Part shown: one piece after another, positions 1 through 7,050 of the stretch | Layout: the number at the start of each line of letters is the position of its first letter | Position numbering within the stretch: position 1 is the stretch's first letter | Source of the DNA: Bacteroidota bacterium | GTDB taxonomy: Bacteria; Bacteroidota; Bacteroidia; Bacteroidales; FEN-979 | Assembly (NCBI GenBank): GCA_026391755.1 | Contig: JAPLDN010000025.1 | Coordinates: 1 to 8,652 of the forward strand | DNA: 8,652 nt | Reading direction: 5' to 3' | Made by a program: the position numbers and the translations under genes | The notes under the pieces: generated by a model | What the model saw: the letters and a program-made list of their open reading frames with translations, nothing else | The model's database searches: none | Told to the model about the DNA's origin: nothing

Positions 1-1
1 G

Positions 2-337
2 GCGGGTGGCGAAGTTGACCGGATGTTTGCAATGAGCGATGTTTACGTTATGCCCTCTGTATCAGAACCGTTCGGGATATCCCCGCTTGAAGCCATGAGA
101 ACCAATGTGCCGGTTGTGATTTCCAAGCAATCAGGTGTTGCCGAAGTCCTCCAGCATGCACTTAAAGTTGACTTCTGGGATATCGATGCACTTGCCGATG
201 CTATCTATGGCATCCTTCATTACGACGGTTTGAGAAAAATGTTTGCCAGGTATGGGAAATCCGAGGTCGACAGCCTCATTTGGGAAAATGCGGCATTAAA
301 AGTTCTCGATGTATATAACAATGCAACAGGCCATTAA
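2..337 (+). CDS. GT4-family glycosyltransferase, C-terminal fragment (5' end outside window)
   Basis: This is the last 111 codons of a GT-B fold retaining glycosyltransferase; the frame is open to the left edge, so the gene starts outside the window. The fragment is the nucleotide-sugar binding half of a Glycos_transf_1 domain. It shows the phrase DVYVMPSVSEPFGISPLEAM, containing the E-x7-E motif of GT4 enzymes (fragment residues E22 and E30), followed by PVVISKQSGVAEVL, the loop that packs against the donor nucleotide, and a helical C-terminal end typical of the family. The first methionine in the frame (position 23) lies inside the conserved domain and is not the true start. The gene ends 15 nt before a GH57 gene. 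From general knowledge, GT4-GH57 pairs recur in Bacteroidota in glycogen loci, which suggests an alpha-glucan role. The donor and acceptor cannot be read from this fragment. Confidence 0.9.
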   Translation, partial: AGGEVDRMFAMSDVYVMPSVSEPFGISPLEAMRTNVPVVISKQSGVAEVLQHALKVDFWDIDALADAIYGILHYDGLRKMFARYGKSEVDSLIWENAALKVLDVYNNATGH

Positions 338-352
338 AATTAATGTAGATTT

Positions 353-1939
353 ATGAGGTCATTATGTCTTTATTTTCAGGTTCATCAGCCATACAGGCTG
401 CGAACATACAGGTTTTTTAACATCGGCCAGGACCACTATTATTACGATGATTATCAAAACCGGCATATAATCAGGCGGGTAGCAGAGAAGTGCTATTTAC
501 CGGCTAACCGAATGATGCTTCAGCTGATCAACGAGTTTGGAAAAGCCTTTAAGGTAAGCTATTCAATTTCAGGAACAGCGCTTGATCAGTTTGCACAGTA
601 TGTACCGGAGGTGATCGAAAGTTTCCGGAAACTTGCTGCGACCGGTTGTGTCGAATTCATTTCCGAGACGGAATACCATTCGCTTGCTTCCCTGGGGCAG
701 GAGCAGGAATTTGTCCGCCAGGTCGAATCGCAACGTAAGCGGATCGAGGACCTTTTTGGTCAGAACCCACAGACTTTCAGGAATTCTGAACTGATTTACA
801 GTGATTCCATCGGTGAAACAGTCGCAAACCTTGGGTTCCATACCATGCTTACCGAAGGGGCCAAACACATCCTTGGCTGGAAAAGTCCGAATTATATCTA
901 TTGCAACAACCTCAACCCAAAGCTAAGGGTACTTCTCCGGAACTTCAGGTTGAGTGACGATATTTCATTCAGGTTTTCAGAACAGAAATGGTCTGAATGG
1001 CCTCTCACAGCCGAAAAGTTTGTAGGATGGCTTAATGCGATGGATCCCCATGAAGAAGTAGTCAATCTCTTTATGGATTATGAAACTATTGGCGAACATC
1101 AGGGGAAAGAAACCGGAATTTTTGATTTTTTCTATCATCTGCCAACTGTCTTATTCAGTAAATCCAATTTTACATTCGCAACACCCGAAGAACTTTACCA
1201 GCGGCTGCAGCCTATGGGCGCATTATCTGTACCTTACGCTATTTCGTGGGCCGATGAAGAAAGGGACCTTACTGCCTGGAAAGGGAATGAACTTCAGAAC
1301 GAAGCATTCTCCAAGCTGTATTCCCTGTCGGATTCCATTGCCAGGTGCAAGGATCTGGCTATTCTCCGTGACTGGGGATACCTGCAGTCAAGTAACCATT
1401 TTTACTACATGTCGACGAAATGGTTCTCAGCCGGAGAAGTGCATAAACATTTTAACCCCTATGGCTCTCCGTATGATGCATTCATTAACTATATGAATGC
1501 GATCTCCGATTTTATGATCCGAGTCGAAACCCATCTTACCTCTTTGAATACAGCCAACGCTGAGGTCACTGGCAAACCCGATAGAAAAACAGGGAAAAAG
1601 TCATCCGCAGTCAAAGTAAAACCCATTAAAAAAGCAGCCAAATCTTCAGTCAAAGCTGAAAAAGTTGTTGCCCCTGAAAAGGTAAAGAAAGAAGCAAAGC
1701 CAAAAGCCGCTGCAAAAATCAAGAAGGAAGCAAAGCCAAAAGCCGCTGCAAAAATCAAGAAGGAAACAAAGCCAAAGGCCATTGTAAAAGTCAAAAAGGA
1801 AGCAAAGCCAAAAGTTGCTGTTAAGGAGAAAAATGAAACGAAGCTTTCAGTAGTGAAAGTTAAAACACCTCGTAAGCCTCAGGCATCAGGAAAAACAAAA
1901 GAAGCCGCTAAATCAGGCTCTGATGCAAAGAAAGCTTAG
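353..1939 (+). CDS. GH57 family alpha-glucan-active enzyme (alpha-amylase / glucanotransferase type) with Lys-rich repeat tail
   Basis: This 528-residue protein is probably a cytosolic retaining enzyme acting on alpha-1,4-glucan, since it lacks a signal peptide and begins directly in the catalytic core. GH57 signatures are visible in order: FQVHQPYRLR (residues 8-17, region 1), SISGTALDQF (71-80, region 2), TFRNSELIYS (141-150) with probable nucleophile E146, and LFMDYETIGEHQ (239-250) with probable acid/base D242. The catalytic part ends near residue 395. GH57 includes amylases, 4-alpha-glucanotransferases and branching enzymes, and sequence alone does not settle which this is. Residues 401-528 form a low-complexity tail with 42 Lys in 128 residues and a net charge of about +32, including five 12-residue repeats from residue 445. 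The ATG at 353 sits immediately before the conserved strand, fitting family starts. No Shine-Dalgarno is evident. Its neighbours, GT4 upstream and the synthase/phosphorylase downstream, support a glycogen role. Confidence 0.93.
   Translation: MRSLCLYFQVHQPYRLRTYRFFNIGQDHYYYDDYQNRHIIRRVAEKCYLPANRMMLQLINEFGKAFKVSYSISGTALDQFAQYVPEVIESFRKLAATGCVEFISETEYHSLASLGQEQEFVRQVESQRKRIEDLFGQNPQTFRNSELIYSDSIGETVANLGFHTMLTEGAKHILGWKSPNYIYCNNLNPKLRVLLRNFRLSDDISFRFSEQKWSEWPLTAEKFVGWLNAMDPHEEVVNLFMDYETIGEHQGKETGIFDFFYHLPTVLFSKSNFTFATPEELYQRLQPMGALSVPYAISWADEERDLTAWKGNELQNEAFSKLYSLSDSIARCKDLAILRDWGYLQSSNHFYYMSTKWFSAGEVHKHFNPYGSPYDAFINYMNAISDFMIRVETHLTSLNTANAEVTGKPDRKTGKKSSAVKVKPIKKAAKSSVKAEKVVAPEKVKKEAKPKAAAKIKKEAKPKAAAKIKKETKPKAIVKVKKEAKPKVAVKEKNETKLSVVKVKTPRKPQASGKTKEAAKSGSDAKKA
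1685..1864 (+). repeat. 36-bp in-frame tandem repeat (five units) encoding the GH57 Lys/Ala/Pro tail
   Basis: There are five consecutive 36-bp units at 1685-1720, 1721-1756, 1757-1792, 1793-1828 and 1829-1864. Each encodes 12 residues; units 1 and 2 both read KKEAKPKAAAKI and differ at a single synonymous base (aaa versus aag, second codon). Unit 3 reads KKETKPKAIVKV, unit 4 KKEAKPKVAVKE, and unit 5 is degenerate (KNETKLSVVKVK). The near-identity of the first two units points to recent duplication, and the increasing divergence towards the 3' side to older copies. The unit length is a multiple of three, so copy-number change keeps the frame. The repeats resemble the AKP-rich tails of histone H1-like proteins in composition only. 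Confidence 0.92.
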
Positions 1940-1970
1940 TATTGTCTCTCGAACTAATTAATCAATCAGC

Positions 1971-4900
1971 GTGAAAGAAGAATCAAAACTTGTCCCGGAT
2001 TACGTCTTTGAAGTAAGCTGGGAAGTGTGTAACAAAGTTGGTGGGATTTACACTGTTCTCTCTACCAAGTGCCTTACCATGGCTCAGGAACTCAGGGATA
2101 ATTATATCCTGATAGGGCCTGATGTCTGGAAGGAAACACATCAGAATCCGGAATTTCAGGAGGACAGGTTCTTATATAAATCCTGGAGGGAGAGGACCGA
2201 AAGCGAGGGACTGCGAATTAAGATCGGGCGATGGAACATTCCCGGGAAACCCCTTGTTTTCCTTGTCGATTTCACACCGTTTTTTTCAGATAAGGATAAG
2301 ATACTGTCTCATTTCTGGGAACGGTTTAATCTTGATTCGCTGATGGGGGGATGGGATTATTTAGAACCTGCATTGTTCGGTTATGCGGCAGGAAAGGTGA
2401 TTGAAAGCTTTTATAATTACAATCTGTCGCATCACGATAAGATTATCAGCCATTTTCACGAATGGACCAGTGGCACAGGGCTTCTTTATGTCAAGGAAAA
2501 GGTGCCCCAGGCTGGAACTATTTTTACTGCTCATTCCACTGTGATCGGAAGAAATATTGCTATAAACAATCTTCCGTTGTATAAGAATTTTGAACAGTTT
2601 CATGGAGATTCCATTGCCAAGCAGTTTGGCCTGGTTTCAAAATTTTCACTGGAAAAGACTACGGCGGTCGAAGCCGATATATTAACAACTCTTTCTTCAC
2701 TGACCAACGAAGAGTGCCGGCATTTCCTGGACCGGCCCGCAGATGTTATTACACCGAACGGGTTTGAGGATAGTTTTGTCCCTGTGAAAGATGAATACTA
2801 CGAGAAAAGGGCCGGGGCAAGGACGAAATTGTTGCAGGTTGCGGAAGCCATGACCGGACAGCCGGTTTCAAAAAGCAGCATCCTTATCCTGACCAGCGGC
2901 CCCCATGAGAAAAAGAACAGGGGCTATGAGTTGTTTATCGATACGATGTCAAGGATAAACTCCCAGGCGAGCATACCTGAAAGTGTGATTGCTTTTATCG
3001 TTGTACCGGCTTATGAAACAGGACCGAGAAAAGAGCTGCTTGAATGGATGTCGAGAAAAGACCATAATAACCCTCGCTCGGAACAGTATCTCACCCATGT
3101 ATTAAATGAATCCGACAACGATTGGATCCTCAATAAAATTAAGCAAAGTAAAATACAGAACAGGCCGGAAGATAAGGTCAAGCTGTTTTATGTTCCTGCA
3201 GTAATGAATGGTAAAGACGGCGTTTTTAACCTTTCATACTATGATTTGCTGGTGGGTTTTGACGGAACGATATTCCCTTCGTATTACGAACCCTGGGGAT
3301 ACTCCTCCCAGGAGAGCCTTTCATTTCATATTCCCACCATCACAACCAGCCTGACAGGTTTCGGACAATGGGTAAAGAACCTGTACCCTGATATTAAAGA
3401 CTGCATTGCTGTGATCGACAGGGACGATGATAATGACAGCGAAGTCGTTGATGAGATCGTAAAAACCGTTGTCAGCTGTGCTTTAAAAACGGAAAAGGAA
3501 ATAATCAAGATCAGGATTAAAGCATATGAAATTTCAAGGTCGGCATTGTGGGAAAATCTGATATCAAATTACCATGATGCTTTCGACAAGGCTCTTGAGA
3601 AGGCCTTGGGCAGGAATGAGCTCTATGCAGGCAAGCAGCCGCAGATCATCGCACCTTCTCTCAAAAGCATGTCGGATGTAAAACCTGAATGGAAGAAAGT
3701 TTTGGTGCAACAGAAGTTGCCCGAGAACCTTGCCAATCTCGACCTTCTTTCCAAGAATCTTTGGTGGTGCTGGAATTGGGAAGGCGCAGAATTGTTTGAA
3801 ATGATAAACCACGACCGTTGGTATGAGCTGAAATTCAATCCTATCGCTTTACTTGAATCTTTGTCGTACAAAGAACTCCAGGAGCTCAGCCATAATGAGT
3901 TATTTATTGCCCGGCTTGAAAAGGTTACAGCAAAGTTTAACAGTTATATTGCCAAGGGAGAAGATAAACCCAAGGAAATGATCGCTTATTTCAGCATGGA
4001 ATACGGGCTTCATGATACTGTAAAGATTTTTTCGGGCGGCCTCGGCATGCTTGCCGGCGATTATCTCAAAGAAGCAAGCGATTCAAACGTTAATATTGTC
4101 GGTATTGGTCTTTTATACAGGTATGGCTATTTTATGCAGACCCTGAGCCCCGCCGGGGATCAGATCGCAAACTATACGCCCCAGAAATTTTCGCAGCTGC
4201 CAATAGTCCCCATGCGAGATGAACAAGGCAATTGGCAAAAAATTACTTTCGCTTTGCCAGGCCGAACCTTATATGCCAAGATATGGAGAGTTGATGTGGG
4301 AAGGATCCCTTTATATCTTCTTGACACTGACATTGAAGAGAATGACGAGAGTTACCGCAGTATCACTCACCAATTATACGGTGGTGATCTCGAAAACCGG
4401 ATCCGCCAGGAAATAGTCCTCGGAATAGGAGGGATAAGGTTACTTGATGTGCTGAAAATAAAGCCTGATCTTTATCACAGTAATGAAGGGCATTCTGCTT
4501 TTATAGGCCTCGAAAGGCTGCGCAAACTGATTCAGAACGAAAAGCTGACATTTGTGCAGGCAATGGAAATTGTCAGATCATCGACCCTGTTTACCACTCA
4601 TACACCGGTACCAGCCGGGCATGATGCATTCCCTGAAGATATGATGAGAAGGTATTTCTCGCATTATCCCGATTACCTTAATATCAAATGGGAGCAGTTC
4701 CTGAACCTGGGAAAAATGGTGGATGACGATCCTGAAGAGAAATATTCAATGAGCGTTCTTGCCGCGAAATGTTCACAGGAGATCAATGGAGTCAGCAGGA
4801 TACATGGCAGGGTGACACGGGACATGCTCCAGCCGCTTTATCCCGGTTATTATGCCAGTGAACTTCACATCGGATATGTTACCAACGGAGTCCATTTTCC

Positions 4901-6218
4901 TACCTGGACAGCAAAATCCTGGCAACTGCTATATAAAGAAAACTTTGGTGAAGGCTTCCTTCATGACCAGTCAAATCCTGAATACTGGAGAAAGATTCAT
5001 GAAGTTGACGATAAAGTGATCTGGGAAACCCGCCAAAAACAAAAAGACCAGCTTACCGAGTTCCTGCACCAGCGGGTGTATATTGATATGACACGTCGGC
5101 ATGAAAACCCCAAGCTGATCTTCCAGATCAGGGAAGCCGCACAGCCTAAGGCACTCACTATAGGATTTGCACGCAGGTTTGCAACCTACAAACGTGCCCA
5201 TCTTTTATTCAGCAACCTGGACCGGCTGGGACGTATAGTAAACAATACTGAAAAACCTGTAAGATTCCTTTTTGCCGGCAAAGCTCACCCGAATGATAAA
5301 GCGGGGCAGGATCTGATTAAACGGATAATTGAGGTTTCAAGAATGCCGGCTTTCCTGGGAAAGGTTATGTTCATTGAGAACTATGATATGGAACTGGCCA
5401 AATACCTGATCAGGGGCGTTGATATCTGGCTTAATACACCAACACGGCCATTGGAAGCATCCGGTACCAGCGGGGAAAAAGCCGTTATGAACGGAGTGGT
5501 CAATTTCAGCGTTCTCGACGGTTGGTGGGCCGAAGGCTACAGGCCTGATGCAGGCTGGGCATTACAGGAGGAGGCAACGTACGACAACAGTATGTTCCAG
5601 GATGATCTTGATGCTGAAATAATTTATTCCATACTTGAAGAAGAAATAGTGCCGATCTATTATGAGAGGGACAAAAACGGAGTTCCGGTAAAATGGATAT
5701 CCTATATTAAAAATACAATTGCAGAGATCGCTCCTCATTTTACAATGAAACGCCAGCTCGACGACTATTACCGCCAGTACTACACCAAACTGTTCAAGAG
5801 AACAAAGATCATGACCGGCAAGAATTATGAGATGGCAAGGCATATTGCATCCTGGAAAAGAAAAGTACTGCGGGGGTGGGACAGTATTGAGATCGTTTCG
5901 CTTAAAACTCCTTATACAGAGCAGAAACCCTTGTCGCTTGGAGATATATTTGCCGCTGAGATCATTATCAATCTGAATGAATTATCAGCAACAGATGTTG
6001 GTATTGAAGTTCTTTTTGGCAAAAAGGTGAACGATCTTATAGAGACTCCCATCTTTATTGAAGAAATGAACCTTACCCGGTCGGAAAAAAATATTGCTGT
6101 GTTTGAATGCAGCATCCCTCTTAACCAGGCGGGTGTTTATGATTTTGTTTTCCGGCTTTTCCCCAAGAGCCCGTTATTGCCTCACAGGCAGGATTTCCCG
6201 CTTGTGAAGTGGATGTAA
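1971..6218 (+). CDS. Bifunctional fusion: GT3 glycogen synthase + GT35 alpha-glucan phosphorylase
   Basis: One uninterrupted 1415-codon frame carries two complete enzymes. Residues 1 to about 545 are a GT3 (eukaryote-type) glycogen synthase: NKVGGIYTV (21-29), HFHEW (161-165), FTAHSTVIGR (185-194), ITPNGF (260-265) and FPSYYEPWGYSSQE (435-448) with the E440-x7-E448 catalytic pair. This module adds glucose from UDP-glucose to glycogen. Residues 546-584 are a linker. From about 585 follows a DUF3417-type alpha-glucan phosphorylase: NLWWCWNWE (597-605), FSGGLGMLAGDYLKEASD (687-704), HSNEGHSAF (836-844), TTHTPVPAGHDAF (875-887), RFATYKR (1069-1075, phosphate/PLP site) and GTSGEK (1165-1170) with probable PLP lysine K1170, then the family's C-terminal beta domain to the end. 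It would release glucose-1-phosphate. The GTG start at 1971 is used because an in-frame TAA lies at 1959-1961 and the conserved domain begins at residue 11. The Arg-rich glucose-6-phosphate site of eukaryotic synthases is not apparent. It lies 31 nt after the GH57 gene. Confidence 0.95.
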   Translation: MKEESKLVPDYVFEVSWEVCNKVGGIYTVLSTKCLTMAQELRDNYILIGPDVWKETHQNPEFQEDRFLYKSWRERTESEGLRIKIGRWNIPGKPLVFLVDFTPFFSDKDKILSHFWERFNLDSLMGGWDYLEPALFGYAAGKVIESFYNYNLSHHDKIISHFHEWTSGTGLLYVKEKVPQAGTIFTAHSTVIGRNIAINNLPLYKNFEQFHGDSIAKQFGLVSKFSLEKTTAVEADILTTLSSLTNEECRHFLDRPADVITPNGFEDSFVPVKDEYYEKRAGARTKLLQVAEAMTGQPVSKSSILILTSGPHEKKNRGYELFIDTMSRINSQASIPESVIAFIVVPAYETGPRKELLEWMSRKDHNNPRSEQYLTHVLNESDNDWILNKIKQSKIQNRPEDKVKLFYVPAVMNGKDGVFNLSYYDLLVGFDGTIFPSYYEPWGYSSQESLSFHIPTITTSLTGFGQWVKNLYPDIKDCIAVIDRDDDNDSEVVDEIVKTVVSCALKTEKEIIKIRIKAYEISRSALWENLISNYHDAFDKALEKALGRNELYAGKQPQIIAPSLKSMSDVKPEWKKVLVQQKLPENLANLDLLSKNLWWCWNWEGAELFEMINHDRWYELKFNPIALLESLSYKELQELSHNELFIARLEKVTAKFNSYIAKGEDKPKEMIAYFSMEYGLHDTVKIFSGGLGMLAGDYLKEASDSNVNIVGIGLLYRYGYFMQTLSPAGDQIANYTPQKFSQLPIVPMRDEQGNWQKITFALPGRTLYAKIWRVDVGRIPLYLLDTDIEENDESYRSITHQLYGGDLENRIRQEIVLGIGGIRLLDVLKIKPDLYHSNEGHSAFIGLERLRKLIQNEKLTFVQAMEIVRSSTLFTTHTPVPAGHDAFPEDMMRRYFSHYPDYLNIKWEQFLNLGKMVDDDPEEKYSMSVLAAKCSQEINGVSRIHGRVTRDMLQPLYPGYYASELHIGYVTNGVHFPTWTAKSWQLLYKENFGEGFLHDQSNPEYWRKIHEVDDKVIWETRQKQKDQLTEFLHQRVYIDMTRRHENPKLIFQIREAAQPKALTIGFARRFATYKRAHLLFSNLDRLGRIVNNTEKPVRFLFAGKAHPNDKAGQDLIKRIIEVSRMPAFLGKVMFIENYDMELAKYLIRGVDIWLNTPTRPLEASGTSGEKAVMNGVVNFSVLDGWWAEGYRPDAGWALQEEATYDNSMFQDDLDAEIIYSILEEEIVPIYYERDKNGVPVKWISYIKNTIAEIAPHFTMKRQLDDYYRQYYTKLFKRTKIMTGKNYEMARHIASWKRKVLRGWDSIEIVSLKTPYTEQKPLSLGDIFAAEIIINLNELSATDVGIEVLFGKKVNDLIETPIFIEEMNLTRSEKNIAVFECSIPLNQAGVYDFVFRLFPKSPLLPHRQDFPLVKWM

Positions 6219-6221
6219 AAC

Positions 6222-6261
6222 ATTTTGTGATGCTCAATGTACAATGTACAAATTACAAAAT
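6222..6261. repeat. Intergenic inverted repeat enclosing a TGTACA-A-TGTACA motif
   Basis: The 73-nt gap between the synthase/phosphorylase and fabG genes contains arms ATTTTGTGAT (6222-6231) and ATTACAAAAT (6252-6261). They are complementary over 10 positions with one G-U in RNA, separated by a 20-nt loop. Inside the loop, TGTACA occurs twice (6238-6243 and 6245-6250), each copy self-complementary, and the stretch can also be read as a 7-bp tandem repeat AATGTAC (6236-6242, 6243-6249) with a degenerate third copy. The stem begins 3 nt after the stop codon. It is AT-rich and lacks a following T-tract, so a standard intrinsic terminator is doubtful. It may be a weak RNA stem, a protein-binding site, or a dispersed intergenic repeat of this genome. 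Confidence 0.45.
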
Positions 6262-6291
6262 AAGTTATAGATTGTTAACTAAAATTCAGGC

Positions 6292-7038
6292 ATGAAATTA
6301 TTAGAAGGTAAGACAATCCTGATTACTGGTGCAAACCGGGGTATTGGAAGGGCAATTGCAAATTGTTTCGCCCGCAACGGAGGTAATATTGCATTCTCTG
6401 ATATTGCTTATGATGAAAACTCAATATCCCTTGAAGAAGAACTGAGAAAACTTGGAGCTAAAGCCAAAGGATATGCCTCCGATGCCGGTTCTTTCGAAGA
6501 CAGTGAAAAGCTGGTAAATGCCGTGGTTGAAGATTTCGGGGAACTCCATGTTCTTGTGAATAATGCAGGAATAACACGAGATAACCTGCTGCTGAGGCTC
6601 ACCGAGTCTGACTGGGACCTGGTAATTAAAGTAAACCTTAAATCGGTATTCAATCTTACAAAGGCCGTCCAGCGCCAAATGATAAAACAACGCTGCGGTT
6701 CCATTATCAATATGAGTTCAGTTGTCGGTATTGAAGGAAATTTTGGACAGTCCAATTACTCAGCTTCAAAGGCAGGGATCATAGGGTTTACCAAGTCGGT
6801 TGCCCAGGAAATCGGGTCGCGCAATATCCGTGTAAATGCGATAGCACCTGGATTTATTGAGACTGAGATGACCAAAAAACTTCCGGAAGAGGTAAGGAAA
6901 GAATGGATAGAGGATATCCCCCTGAAGCGTGGTGGAACACCTGATGATGTTGCCAATCTGGCTTTGTTTCTTGCCTCCGACCTTTCAGAATATATTACCG
7001 GTCAGGTGATCAGTGTGTGTGGTGGCCTTCATACCTGA
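6292..7038 (+). CDS. fabG: FabG-like 3-oxoacyl-[acyl-carrier-protein] reductase (SDR family)
   Basis: This is a complete 248-residue classical short-chain dehydrogenase/reductase, the usual FabG length. It would reduce 3-oxoacyl-ACP to 3-hydroxyacyl-ACP with NADPH in fatty-acid elongation in the cytosol. Visible signatures are the Rossmann motif TGANRGIG (residues 12-19), NNAG (90-93), and the catalytic tetrad N115, S143, Y156 and K160 (Y-S-A-S-K), spaced as in E. coli FabG. PGFIETEMTKKLPEE (186-200) and the ending ITGQVISVCGG (235-245) are strongly FabG-like rather than generic SDR, though paralogues acting on other 3-oxo or hydroxy substrates cannot be excluded. The ATG at 6292 lies just before the first beta strand. 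There is an AGG triplet too close to it to be a normal ribosome site. The next gene starts 12 nt downstream, so the two are probably co-transcribed. No other fatty-acid gene is in view. Confidence 0.88.
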   Translation: MKLLEGKTILITGANRGIGRAIANCFARNGGNIAFSDIAYDENSISLEEELRKLGAKAKGYASDAGSFEDSEKLVNAVVEDFGELHVLVNNAGITRDNLLLRLTESDWDLVIKVNLKSVFNLTKAVQRQMIKQRCGSIINMSSVVGIEGNFGQSNYSASKAGIIGFTKSVAQEIGSRNIRVNAIAPGFIETEMTKKLPEEVRKEWIEDIPLKRGGTPDDVANLALFLASDLSEYITGQVISVCGGLHT

Positions 7039-7050
7039 TAGTATTATCGT

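Noticed and set aside
1080..1496. A 138-residue + strand frame inside the GH57 gene
   Set aside because: It is in another frame of a well-conserved enzyme region and its translation resembles no known domain, so it is a shadow.
1489..1794. Reverse-strand 101-residue frame with repeated hydrophobic FGFASF/LIFAAA segments, looking like a membrane protein
   Set aside because: It is the antisense of the Lys/Ala repeat in the GH57 gene: reversed Lys and Ala/Gly codons read as Phe, Leu and Ala. The regularity comes from the 36-bp repeat on the coding strand.
6222..6261. Intrinsic terminator for the glycogen cluster
   Set aside because: The stem is nearly all A-T with a 20-nt loop and is not followed by a T-run, so the terminator call is not supported; it is listed only as an inverted repeat.
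6219..6291. Bacteroidota-type promoter (TTTG with TAnnTTTG) ahead of fabG
   Set aside because: A TTTG occurs at 6224-6227, but no good TAnnTTTG follows at the expected spacing. The nearest partial matches (6261-6268, 6268-6275) are too far away and imperfect.
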